Numbered from the stretch's first letter, positions 1 through 6,963 are shown. The stretch is DNA of 7,361 bases from an uncultured Bacteroidota bacterium (GCA_903837025.1 CAILTC010000037.1:1-7361), one strand, 5' to 3'. A program made the numbers and translations. The notes: generated by a model from the letters alone, not told the origin.

Positions 1-426
1 ACCACCTATTTCAGGTCTTAAATCTAGCGAAATTAATAGTGGCGCTTCTCTAAAACCATACTCAAGGCCAATGTCTCCTGCAGCAAATACAAAAGCACCT
101 TTACTTGCAGTATTGTTATAACTACCTAAACCACCACCAACACCAGCATACCAGTTGAAACCACCATCAATGTTCCAAACCCATTGCTATAAACCAGCTA
201 ATTTTACCGCTCTATCATCATGACCATTATAATTCGTTCGGTTTCTCCATCCTAAATCTAATTCTAGACGGTTATTACTTGACAATCCTCTTTGATACGA
301 AACTTCGCCACCAAAACCTGAATTGTCACCTAATCGCAATCCTAGTGCATTTTTCGAAATGTCTTGAGCTTGTGTGGTAAATGCTAATCCAATTAGCATC
401 ATAGCCGATAAAATGATTTTTTTCAT
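1..426 (-). pseudogene. Outer-membrane beta-barrel protein, 5' part, interrupted by an in-frame TAG; runs off the left edge
   Basis: The reading frame starts at the ATG at 426-424 with a typical signal peptide: MKK, then a hydrophobic stretch, with likely cleavage after TQA at residue 20. The mature part has short alternating strands rich in Gly and aromatic residues (GFGGEVSYQRGL, LELDLGWRN), as in small 8-stranded-type outer-membrane barrels. After residue 79 the frame meets TAG at 189-187. Without any frameshift it then continues open for 62 more codons to the window edge, with the same barrel character (QWVWNIDGGFNWYAGVGGG, then GDIGLEYGF and ISLDLRPEIGG). The intact protein therefore almost certainly extended through this codon, and by memory of related proteins codon 80 was probably Tyr (GLYQWVW). 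Either this is a recent nonsense mutation or a base-call error; readthrough is less likely. No Met codon follows the stop inside the window, so restart is not obvious. The family is clear in type, but the function is unknown. Confidence 0.78.
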
Positions 427-445
427 AAATAAGTTTTAATTTTTA

Positions 446-453
446 CAAATATA
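446..453 (-). promoter_or_regulatory. -7 promoter box (TATATTTG) of the outer-membrane protein gene
   Basis: Read on the minus strand this is TATATTTG, a perfect match to the Bacteroidota primary sigma factor -7 consensus TAnnTTTG. Nineteen bases separate it from the ATG. The -33 region is only a T-run, without a clear TTG. No Shine-Dalgarno sequence precedes the start; the leader is A/T-rich, as usual in this phylum. Confidence 0.6.
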
Positions 454-566
454 TAACTGTGATAAATTGAAAAAATTATATTTTAATAAAAAAAAGTTTC
501 ATAATTCACATGTTCAAACTTCAATAACATTGGTAAATTATCGATTCGCTTTTTAAAACTTCCCGC

Positions 567-589
567 TTTAAACTTTTAAACTTTAAACT
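567..589 (+). repeat. Short tandem repeat of TTTAAACT (about three copies) upstream of aroC
   Basis: TTTAAACT occurs at 567-574 and 575-582, and a third copy at 582-589 shares one base with the second. A looser copy (TTTAAAACT) lies at 552-560. The array sits just upstream of the aroC -7 box and covers the expected -33 position. It could be a binding site for a regulator or simply AT-rich promoter DNA; the sequence alone cannot decide. Confidence 0.5.
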
Positions 590-596
590 AAAATAG

Positions 597-604
597 TACT
601 TTTG
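597..604 (+). promoter_or_regulatory. -7 promoter box (TACTTTTG) of aroC
   Basis: TACTTTTG matches the Bacteroidota -7 consensus TAnnTTTG. Sixteen bases separate it from the aroC ATG, so the predicted leader is only about ten nucleotides. A weak -33-like TTTTA lies about 19 bases upstream, within the TTTAAACT repeats. This supports the choice of ATG at 621 and a promoter divergent from the membrane-protein gene. Confidence 0.62.
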
Positions 605-620
605 TTCAAAACTAATTATA

Positions 621-1691
621 ATGGCAGGAAATAGCTACGGAACACTATTTAGAATTACAACTTTTGGAGAATCACATGGAGAAGCTTTAGGCGGAATAAT
701 TGATGGTTGTCCTTCCGGAATTACTATAGATTTAGAAGCAATTCAATTTGAAATGTCACGAAGAAAACCGGGACAATCCGCAATAGTTACCCAAAGAAAA
801 GAACCCGATGATGTGCAATTTCTTTCCGGAATTTTCGAAGGAAAAACAACAGGAACACCTATCGGTTTTATCATCCCGAATACCAATCAAAAATCGGATG
901 ATTACTCTCATATTAAAGATAATTACAGACCCAGTCATGCTGATTATGTCTATGAAAAAAAATATGGCGTACGCGATTATCGCGGTGGTGGAAGAAGTTC
1001 TGCTCGCGAAACCGCTAGTAGAGTAGTGGCGGGTGCTGTTGCAAAACAAATGTTGCCAGAAATAAAAATCAATGCCTACGTTTCGTCTGTAGGGCACATT
1101 TTTTTAGAAAAACCATACCAAGATTTAGACTTTTCAAAAACAGAAAATAATCCTGTTCGTTGTCCTGATGAAGAATCTGCCGCTAAAATGGAAGAATACA
1201 TCAAGCTTATAAAAAAACAAGGTGATACCGTGGGCGGAACCGTTACCTGTGTCATTCAGAATGTTCCAATAGGTTTGGGCGAACCCGTTTTTGATAAATT
1301 ACACGCCGAATTAGGCAAAGCCATGCTTTCGATAAATGCAGTAAAAGGCTTCGAATTCGGAAGCGGTTTTTGCGGAGCTAAAATGAAAGGAAGCGAACAT
1401 AATGATTTATATAACGCTGACGGAACCACAAAAACGAATCTTTCAGGAGGTATTCAAGGTGGAATAAGCAACGGAATGGATATTTATTTCCGTGTGGCTT
1501 TCAAGCCTGTAGCAACCATAATGCAAAAACAAGATTCGTTAGATAATAAAGGAAACATAACCGAAATGACAGGAAAAGGGCGTCACGATCCTTGCGTTGT
1601 ACCACGCGCTGTTCCTATTGTCGAAGCCATGGCTGCCATCGTTCTAGCCGATTTTTATTTGATAAATAAAACCTATAATCCTAATTTTTAG
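621..1691 (+). CDS. aroC: Chorismate synthase
   Basis: AroC catalyses the last step of the shikimate pathway, turning 5-enolpyruvylshikimate-3-phosphate into chorismate with reduced FMN as cofactor, in the cytoplasm. The 356-residue length is normal for the bacterial enzyme. All family signatures are visible. GESHG at 16-20 carries the active-site His19, followed by IDGCPSG. RRKPGQS is at 47-53, the second conserved His (RPSHADY) is His106, and [15 protein letters not shown] begins at residue 120. [11 protein letters not shown] is at 275-285, and [15 protein letters not shown] near the C-terminus starts at 318. No key residue is missing. The ATG at 621 fits family length and lies just behind a -7 box. 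The next gene, a symporter, starts 97 bases downstream without a visible promoter, so the two are probably co-transcribed through an intervening hairpin element. By family knowledge, Bacteroidota enzymes of this monofunctional type need an external flavin reductase. Confidence 0.98.
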   Translation: MAGNSYGTLFRITTFGESHGEALGGIIDGCPSGITIDLEAIQFEMSRRKPGQSAIVTQRKEPDDVQFLSGIFEGKTTGTPIGFIIPNTNQKSDDYSHIKDNYRPSHADYVYEKKYGVRDYRGGGRSSARETASRVVAGAVAKQMLPEIKINAYVSSVGHIFLEKPYQDLDFSKTENNPVRCPDEESAAKMEEYIKLIKKQGDTVGGTVTCVIQNVPIGLGEPVFDKLHAELGKAMLSINAVKGFEFGSGFCGAKMKGSEHNDLYNADGTTKTNLSGGIQGGISNGMDIYFRVAFKPVATIMQKQDSLDNKGNITEMTGKGRHDPCVVPRAVPIVEAMAAIVLADFYLINKTYNPNF

Positions 1692-1778
1692 GAGCTATTT
1701 CCAGCTATCATTCCAATCTTTTTGTGAACTTGCTTTCGCCGTTCACAAAAAGGATTTTCCCTTCTATCTGGGCTAAAA
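1690..1778 (+). repeat. Intergenic hairpin element, probably a dispersed Flavobacterium repeat
   Basis: The aroC stop codon overlaps the first bases of a segment that opens with AGGAGCTATTTCCAGCTATC and closes with ATCTGGGCTAAAA. Its centre is a perfect 12-bp inverted repeat, CTTTTTGTGAAC (1718-1729) and GTTCACAAAAAG (1741-1752), around an 11-base loop. Allowing one bulged G at 1753, the stem extends by three A/T pairs, and CCAG (1701-1704) can pair with CTGG (1768-1771). From memory, segments with this layout (GGAGCTATTTCC..., a variable hairpin beginning CTTTTTGT, ending near GGGCTAA) recur between genes in Flavobacterium; I could not check this. There is no solid T-run after the stem, so a simple terminator is not the best reading. 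RNA processing, partial attenuation or a REP-like mobile repeat are alternatives. Confidence 0.6.
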
Positions 1779-1788
1779 ACAAAACGAC

Positions 1789-3057
1789 ATGAACCATAAC
1801 GAAACCAAAAAAGCATCATTATTCGGAAATCTTACGGTTCAAATTCTTATTGCCATGCTTCTTGGAGCGGCTTTAGGAATCTATATTCATAATAATTATG
1901 ATGTTGAATTTGCTAAAAAATTCAGCGATTCCATCAAAATATTAGCAACAGTTTTCATTCGTTTAGTTCAAATGATAATTGCGCCATTAGTATTTACAAC
2001 ATTAGTAGTTGGTATTGCCAAATTGGGCGATATCAAAACTGTGGGTCGAATAGGAGGAAAGGCATTAGGATGGTTTTTTTCGGCCTCTTTTATTTCGCTG
2101 TTAATTGGCCTTTTTTGGGTCAATATTTTACAACCCGGAGTTGGATTAAATTTAACTCATGTTGATTTATCCGTTGCTGCCGAAGTAACAGGGAATACAA
2201 AAGGGTTCTCTGCTCAAAACTTTATTGAGCATATTATTCCCAAAAGTATTTTTGAGGCAATGGCCAATAATGAAATTTTGCAAATTGTAATTTTCTCTAT
2301 TTTTTTCGGATTAGCAGCAGCTTCAATTGGTAGCGTTGCAAAACCCGTAATCAATGCGTTAGACAAAACTTCGCACATAATTCTAAAAATGGTGAATTAT
2401 GTAATGAAATTTGCCCCACTAGGCGTTTTTGGAGCAATCGCAGGTGTTTTCGCCATAAAAAACCTGAATGATTTATTAATTACTTACGTGAAATTCTTTA
2501 GTTCTTTCTTGGTAGGAATTGGTTCCTTATGGATTTTTCTTATTGCAATAGGATTTATATTCTTGGGTAAAAGAATGAAAACCTTATTAAACCATATTAT
2601 TGGCCCTGTAATTATTGCTTTCGGTACAACAAGTAGCGAAGCAGTTTTCCCTAAACTTACCGAAGAATTAGAGCGTTTTGGCATCAAAGACAAAATAGTT
2701 TCTTTTATGCTACCATTGGGATATTCTTTCAATTTAGACGGAAGCATGATGTACATGACTTTTGCCAGTATATTCATCGCTCAAGCTTATGGTGTTCCTC
2801 TCGATTTAGGAACTCAAATGACAATGCTTTTGGTATTGATGCTTACCAGCAAAGGAATTGCTGGCGTACCTAGAGCAAGTTTAGTAGTGGTTGCTGCCAC
2901 CTGCGGAATGTTCAAAATTCCAATTGAAGGGATTGCATTAATTCTTCCTATTGATCATTTTTGCGATATGTTTCGTAGCGCTACAAATGTACTTGGAAAT
3001 GCTTTAGCTACCTCTGTTGTAGGTAAATGGGAGACTGAGGAAACTCATTTAAAATAG
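1789..3057 (+). CDS. Dicarboxylate/amino acid:cation symporter (Glt/DctA family)
   Basis: This inner-membrane secondary transporter of 422 residues imports acidic amino acids or C4-dicarboxylates together with Na+ or H+. The fold can be followed along the chain: TM1 about 14-32, TM2-TM3 about 50-112, TM4-TM6 about 160-260, re-entrant hairpin HP1 with the serine motif GTTSSEAVFPK at 279-289, TM7 with NLDGS at 315-319, HP2 with SKGIAGVP at 354-361, and TM8 with DHFCDMFRSATN at 389-400. By alignment to the well-studied archaeal homologue GltPh, Asp389, Asp393, Arg396 and Asn400 match Asp390, Asp394, Arg397 and Asn401. Asn404 replaces the sodium ligand Asp405. Arg396 points to a dianionic substrate, and Asp393, which binds the substrate amino group in GltPh, favours glutamate or aspartate. 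The NLDG form of TM7 recalls DctA, so substrate and coupling ion stay open. The gene follows aroC and ends at a strong terminator. Confidence 0.93.
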   Translation: MNHNETKKASLFGNLTVQILIAMLLGAALGIYIHNNYDVEFAKKFSDSIKILATVFIRLVQMIIAPLVFTTLVVGIAKLGDIKTVGRIGGKALGWFFSASFISLLIGLFWVNILQPGVGLNLTHVDLSVAAEVTGNTKGFSAQNFIEHIIPKSIFEAMANNEILQIVIFSIFFGLAAASIGSVAKPVINALDKTSHIILKMVNYVMKFAPLGVFGAIAGVFAIKNLNDLLITYVKFFSSFLVGIGSLWIFLIAIGFIFLGKRMKTLLNHIIGPVIIAFGTTSSEAVFPKLTEELERFGIKDKIVSFMLPLGYSFNLDGSMMYMTFASIFIAQAYGVPLDLGTQMTMLLVLMLTSKGIAGVPRASLVVVAATCGMFKIPIEGIALILPIDHFCDMFRSATNVLGNALATSVVGKWETEETHLK

Positions 3058-3087
3058 TATATATAAACTTATTTAGTCCAAAATAGT

Positions 3088-3117
3088 AAACCTACTCAAC
3101 AACCTGAGTAGGTTTTT
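3088..3117 (+). terminator. Rho-independent terminator after the symporter gene
   Basis: A perfect 11-bp stem, AAACCTACTCA (3088-3098) with TGAGTAGGTTT (3105-3115), encloses a 6-base loop and runs into TTTTT at 3113-3117. It lies 30 bases past the symporter stop codon and closes the probable aroC-symporter unit, separating it from the kinase gene. Confidence 0.9.
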
Positions 3118-3160
3118 ATTTATCAAAAAGTGTGTTACTTATTTAAAACAATTCTTTTTA

Positions 3161-3176
3161 AGGTGTTATTACACCT
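3161..3176 (+). promoter_or_regulatory. Short palindrome AGGTGT-tatt-ACACCT upstream of the kinase gene
   Basis: A perfect 6-bp inverted repeat around a 4-base spacer lies about 50 bases ahead of the kinase -7 box and 45 bases after the upstream terminator. It is the only GC-containing dyad in this AT-rich stretch. It could be an operator for a dimeric regulator or a small RNA hairpin. No regulator gene is present in the window to link it to. Confidence 0.35.
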
Positions 3177-3228
3177 CATTTAGCCATTTTTTTGGTATTA
3201 AGCTATTCAATTTTATAAATTATTACTG

Positions 3229-3236
3229 TATATTTG
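3229..3236 (+). promoter_or_regulatory. -7 promoter box (TATATTTG) of the hybrid kinase gene
   Basis: TATATTTG is a perfect TAnnTTTG match, with 18 bases between it and the ATG at 3255. The -33 position holds only a weak TTC/TTT. The predicted leader is about a dozen bases and has no Shine-Dalgarno sequence. Together with the upstream terminator this makes the kinase its own transcription unit. Confidence 0.6.
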
Positions 3237-3254
3237 GCTACCCATTAAATACTT

Positions 3255-5468
3255 ATGTTTTATTTTCGAATTTTTGTATTGTTTTTATTATTTCTGAACC
3301 CAATCAGTTCTAATTCATTTGCACAATCTAAAATCCTTTCTAAAGAAGAAATAACGAAATTAACGAAACAATCAACTGAATATAGAAAAGCAGCCAATTT
3401 TGAAAAATCATTGATGACAGCAAGAATTGCTTTGCATAATGCTATTGCCATCAAAAACGATTTTCTCATTGCAACTTCCTATAATTCTATTGCAATGAAT
3501 TACTATGAATTATCCGAAAATGATCAAGCAATTTTTTATTACAACAAAGGCTTGAACTATGCGGATAAAATTGATAATGAAAAATTAAAAGATGAAATAA
3601 ATAACAATCTCGGAAACATATATTGTTTTAATAAAAAACAATATGAAAAAGGGATTAATTATTACAAAAAATCATTAGAGTACAGTTCTAAAAGAGCAGA
3701 TTCAATCAGTGTTTTTCGTACTAAACTAAATATTACTTGGGCTTATTTTGATATTGGCAGTTTTAAAGAGGGTTTTCCTTATTTAGAATTTATCAATAAC
3801 TATCAATCAAAATTTGGAGAAGAATATATGTTTGTAGCTTTGAATATGCTAAACGGAATGTATTATGAATATGCAGGAGAAAATGAAAAAGCAGATTCCT
3901 ATTTCTTAAAAGCGATTCAAATAGGAAAAAATGAAAAATACAAAGAAGATTTATCTTATACGCATCAAGAGTATTCTAAGTTTTTATTTAAAAAGGGAGA
4001 TTATAAAAAAGCATATGAAAATCTAGCACTTTATAATAAAATTACCGAGGAAATCTATAGTCAAGATAAACTTAAAAAGGCTAATGTAGTAGGAATTAAT
4101 CTTGAATTAGACGAATACAAACGAGAAATAGATAAAATTGAACTTGAAAAAAAATTACAAGCTCATAGTTTAAGACAATCAAAAATTATTTTGGCTCTTT
4201 TTATCTTAGCATTATTCGTTTTATTACTGCTATTTTATTCGTTATATATAAACTACACTTTCAAGAAAAAGGTCAATAAAGAACTCACAATTGCCAATGA
4301 GAAACTGCTTATATCTAAAGAAAAAGCAGAAGAGGCCTCACAACAAAAGACACAATTTGTATCGACAATAAGCCACGAATTAAGAACACCACTATATGGC
4401 GTTATTGGGATCACAAATATGCTTCTCGATGAGCATAAGGAATTAATTGGTAGTCCCCATTTGAGTTCTCTCAAATTTTCAGCTAGGTATTTATTGTCCC
4501 TTGTTAATGATATTCTGCATATTAATAAAATCGAAGAAAACAGGATAGTTCTAGAAAATTTAACTTTTAATGTTTCGGATGAAATTTGTTCAATAAAAAA
4601 TTCACTTTCATTTATTGCACAAAATCACAATAATAAAATAGCAATTAAAGTCGATCCCGAAATTCCAGAATTTCTAATCGGAGATAAATTAAGGCTTTCG
4701 CAAATTTTGATGAATTTAGTTAGTAATGCTTTGAAATTCACAAAAAATGGAGAGGTTTTAATAACTGCTAATTTGTCAAAAGTCGATAATAAAAAACATT
4801 TTATTGAATTCCAAATCAAAGATAATGGAATGGGAATAGCTACTGCCGATCAGGATAAAATTTTTGAAAAATTTGTTCAAGTTGGCAAAAAAGAAAATGA
4901 TTATCAAGGAACTGGATTGGGATTAGCAATAGTAAAACGATTATTAGAATTATTCAAAAGCGAAATTTCACTTGATAGTAAAGTTGGAGAAGGAACCACA
5001 TTTAAATTTACAATAGCATTTGATCATGACCTCGCCTGGACCAATGAAATAATCAATAACATTCGAGTTGATTTGAGTTCAAGTCAAATATTTAAGATTT
5101 TGGTAGTTGAAGATAATAAGATAAATCAAACGGTTACAAAAAAAATAATTCAGAATAATAATTGCAGTTGCATTCTTGTAGAGGATGGATTTCAAGCATT
5201 AGAAATATTAAATAAGGAAATTTTTGATATTATTTTGATGGATATAAACATGCCCTTAATGAATGGTTTTGAGACTACAAGAAAAATACGTCTCAAAGGA
5301 ATACATACGCCAGTTATAGCTTTTACGGCTTTTGCAAAGGATGAAATAACAGAAGAAGCTCTTTCTGCAGGGATGAATGATATTATCATAAAACCTTTCG
5401 AACCTTCAAAGTTATTTCGAGTAATTAATGAGCAAATAAACAAAACAAGAAACACTATTTCTGTTTAG
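3255..5468 (+). CDS. Hybrid sensor histidine kinase with periplasmic TPR sensor and C-terminal receiver
   Basis: This 737-residue membrane signalling protein starts with a signal peptide (about 1-23, cleavage near SFA-Q). About six TPR-like helical pairs follow, roughly residues 36-267 (e.g. NDQAIFYYNKGL, KQYEKGINYYKKS, NEKADSYFLKA, GDYKKAYENL). Then come a charged coiled coil (about 265-308), one membrane segment (311-333) and a second coiled linker. The HisKA domain carries the phospho-acceptor His374 in SHELRTPL. The ATPase domain has Asn487 and Asn491 in the N box, DNGMG at 523-527, an F box (FEKF, 537-540) and GTGLGL at 552-557. The receiver domain has acidic residues Glu619/Asp620, phospho-acceptor Asp663 (LMDINMP), Thr691 and Lys713. 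All catalytic residues are present. There is no HPt or DNA-binding domain, so phosphate must pass to a partner encoded elsewhere. Gene order suggests an orphan unit; the signal sensed is unknown, though TPRs suggest a protein or peptide partner in the periplasm. Confidence 0.95.
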   Translation: MFYFRIFVLFLLFLNPISSNSFAQSKILSKEEITKLTKQSTEYRKAANFEKSLMTARIALHNAIAIKNDFLIATSYNSIAMNYYELSENDQAIFYYNKGLNYADKIDNEKLKDEINNNLGNIYCFNKKQYEKGINYYKKSLEYSSKRADSISVFRTKLNITWAYFDIGSFKEGFPYLEFINNYQSKFGEEYMFVALNMLNGMYYEYAGENEKADSYFLKAIQIGKNEKYKEDLSYTHQEYSKFLFKKGDYKKAYENLALYNKITEEIYSQDKLKKANVVGINLELDEYKREIDKIELEKKLQAHSLRQSKIILALFILALFVLLLLFYSLYINYTFKKKVNKELTIANEKLLISKEKAEEASQQKTQFVSTISHELRTPLYGVIGITNMLLDEHKELIGSPHLSSLKFSARYLLSLVNDILHINKIEENRIVLENLTFNVSDEICSIKNSLSFIAQNHNNKIAIKVDPEIPEFLIGDKLRLSQILMNLVSNALKFTKNGEVLITANLSKVDNKKHFIEFQIKDNGMGIATADQDKIFEKFVQVGKKENDYQGTGLGLAIVKRLLELFKSEISLDSKVGEGTTFKFTIAFDHDLAWTNEIINNIRVDLSSSQIFKILVVEDNKINQTVTKKIIQNNNCSCILVEDGFQALEILNKEIFDIILMDINMPLMNGFETTRKIRLKGIHTPVIAFTAFAKDEITEEALSAGMNDIIIKPFEPSKLFRVINEQINKTRNTISV

Positions 5469-5600
5469 TTTTTCTTGCTTGAAAAGGTTGGTAAAAACTA
5501 AATTTATTGTTTTAATTATATCCTTGTATCGTTATTCTTTTTAAAATTAAAATATATTAATATCAATTTCTAACGAAATATTTATTGTGAAAAACAAAAA
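5469..5600. other. AT-rich stretch between convergent genes; no gene seen
   Basis: This 132-base stretch between the kinase stop and the terminator hairpin is very AT-rich. I see no credible coding frame, promoter box with a gene behind it, or stable hairpin in it. If the hairpin at 5601-5637 ends the kinase transcript, this is its 3' untranslated region. Confidence 0.5.
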
Positions 5601-5637
5601 AAAACACACTTTTCAACAAAGATGAAAAGTGTGTTTT
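5596..5637 (-). terminator. Strong intrinsic terminator of the helicase gene, possibly bidirectional
   Basis: A perfect 15-bp stem, AAAACACACTTTTCA (5601-5615) with its complement at 5623-5637, surrounds a 7-base loop. Read on the minus strand, the stem begins 24 bases after the helicase stop codon and ends in nine Ts (5604-5596), then G and four more Ts: a classical intrinsic terminator. On the plus strand only the four Ts inside the stem (5634-5637) follow, so termination of the kinase transcript here is plausible but weaker. Confidence 0.9.
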
Positions 5638-5661
5638 ATGGAATTATTTTTGCTAATATAA

Positions 5662-6918
5662 TTAATACCAGCGTTTCTTGTTTTGTTTTGAAGCATCAGA
5701 CTTACGTGATTTATGAGCACCACCACTTCGGTTTGAGTTTTTTTGATTCGATGTTCCTGGAGCAGTTTCCGGACTTCCAGAATGCCAAGGATAAGGATGA
5801 TCACTTACGATTTTTACATCTACTTTAATCAATTTTTGAATGTCTTTCCAATATTGATGTTCATCTTTACCACAAAAAGAAATAGCAATTCCTTCGTTCC
5901 CAGCACGACCAGTTCTACCAATTCGATGTACATAAGTTTCGGGAATATTAGGTAAATCAAAATTGATTACGAAAGGCAATTGGTCTATGTCAATTCCGCG
6001 AGCTGCAATATCAGTGGCTACTAAAACTCCAATTTCTTTATTTTTGAATGCATCTAAAACGCGTTGTCTCGCATTTTGTGATTTGTCACCGTGAATGGCT
6101 TCGGCAGTAATATTATTTTTGCGCAATGCTTTTACCACATTATCTGCGCCGTGTTTTGTTCTTGAAAAAACTAAAACATCCGATAAGTTTTCGTTTTTGA
6201 TTAAATGATATAACAAGTTTCTTTTTTCACCTTTTTCTACAAAATAAACACGTTGTTCAACATTTTCGGCGGTTGAAGATACTGGAGAAACTTCGACTTT
6301 GGCTGGATCTGTCAGAAACATTTCGGCTAATTCTCGAATAGCAATTGGCATTGTAGCCGAAAACAATAACGTTTGTCTATTTTTTGGCGTAAGTTTTACA
6401 ATCTTTTTGACATCATTAATAAAACCCATATCCAGCATTTGATCAGCTTCGTCAAGAACTAAAGTATGCAAATGATCCAAATCTATAAAACCTTGTTTGT
6501 GCAAATCGAGTAATCTTCCCGGTGTTGCCACAAGAATATCAACTCCTTTTTGTAGCGACTCTACTTGCGGATTTTGAGAAACACCTCCAAAAATGGTCAA
6601 TTGTGTCAAATTAGTATATTTACCATAAGTGTCAAAACTTTGGCCAATTTGAACCGCTAATTCGCGAGTTGGAGTAACAATTAGTGCCCGAATTACTTTG
6701 GCCTTTTTCGATGAACCTACAATTCGGTGAAGTTGATGTATAATAGGAATGGCAAATGCTGCCGTTTTTCCTGTTCCTGTTTGAGCGCAACCTATTAAAT
6801 CGCTACCCGCTAAAACTAATGGTATAGATTGTTCTTGAATTGGGGTTGGGCTTAGGTAGCCTTCTTCAAATACGGCTCTTTGTATACTTTTTGAAAGTGA
6901 TAAATCTTCGAATAACAT
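5662..6918 (-). CDS. DEAD-box ATP-dependent RNA helicase, RhlE-like
   Basis: This cytoplasmic enzyme uses ATP to unwind short RNA duplexes or remodel RNA-protein complexes, typically in ribosome assembly or RNA decay. The 418 residues hold both RecA-like domains with every motif: Q motif (PTPIQ, Gln28), motif I AQTGTGKT at 45-52, Ia PTREL at 83-87, GG at 111-112, Ib TPGR at 132-135, II DEAD at 156-159, III SAT at 187-189, IV VFSRT at 250-254, V ATDIAARGID at 301-310 and VI HRIGRTGR at 331-338. After about residue 370 comes an HPYPW segment and a Ser/Asn/Lys/Arg-rich basic tail ending in KKRWY, likely an RNA-binding extension. The ATG gives the standard short N-terminus before the Q motif. The gene has its own promoter box 45 bases upstream and a strong terminator. 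RhlE-like is my best subfamily guess from overall style; several paralogues usually exist in these genomes. Confidence 0.95.
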   Translation of the reverse strand: MLFEDLSLSKSIQRAVFEEGYLSPTPIQEQSIPLVLAGSDLIGCAQTGTGKTAAFAIPIIHQLHRIVGSSKKAKVIRALIVTPTRELAVQIGQSFDTYGKYTNLTQLTIFGGVSQNPQVESLQKGVDILVATPGRLLDLHKQGFIDLDHLHTLVLDEADQMLDMGFINDVKKIVKLTPKNRQTLLFSATMPIAIRELAEMFLTDPAKVEVSPVSSTAENVEQRVYFVEKGEKRNLLYHLIKNENLSDVLVFSRTKHGADNVVKALRKNNITAEAIHGDKSQNARQRVLDAFKNKEIGVLVATDIAARGIDIDQLPFVINFDLPNIPETYVHRIGRTGRAGNEGIAISFCGKDEHQYWKDIQKLIKVDVKIVSDHPYPWHSGSPETAPGTSNQKNSNRSGGAHKSRKSDASKQNKKRWY

Positions 6919-6963
6919 ATTTTTTGTATTAAATATCCTGTATTAAGTACATAGATAGTGATG

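Noticed and set aside
756..1097. 113-codon open frame on the minus strand inside aroC
   Set aside because: It lies wholly within a certain gene on the other strand, has low-complexity Ile/Phe/Ser-rich content and no promoter box; it is a shadow of aroC codon use.
1718..1752. Hairpin after aroC considered as a simple rho-independent terminator
   Set aside because: The stem is followed by GATTTTCCC rather than a T-run, and no promoter is visible for the symporter downstream, so full termination here would leave that gene without an evident promoter.
3255..5468. Kinase gene considered as horizontally acquired because it looks more AT-rich than aroC
   Set aside because: The impression is by eye only; Lys/Asn/Ile-rich TPR and coiled-coil sequence explains it, and no mobile-element traces flank the gene.
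3126..5635. Direct repeat AAAAGTGTGTT at 3126-3136 and 5625-5635 flanking the kinase gene, considered as a sign of insertion
   Set aside because: Eleven bases in AT-rich DNA is weak, the right copy is part of a terminator stem, and there is no integrase, transposase or inverted-repeat end. Chance is the simpler explanation.
5622..5955. Two small plus-strand open frames (5622-5828 and 5743-5955) over the end of the helicase gene
   Set aside because: They overlap the terminator hairpin and the helicase coding region, show no recognisable domain or promoter, and look like antisense shadows.
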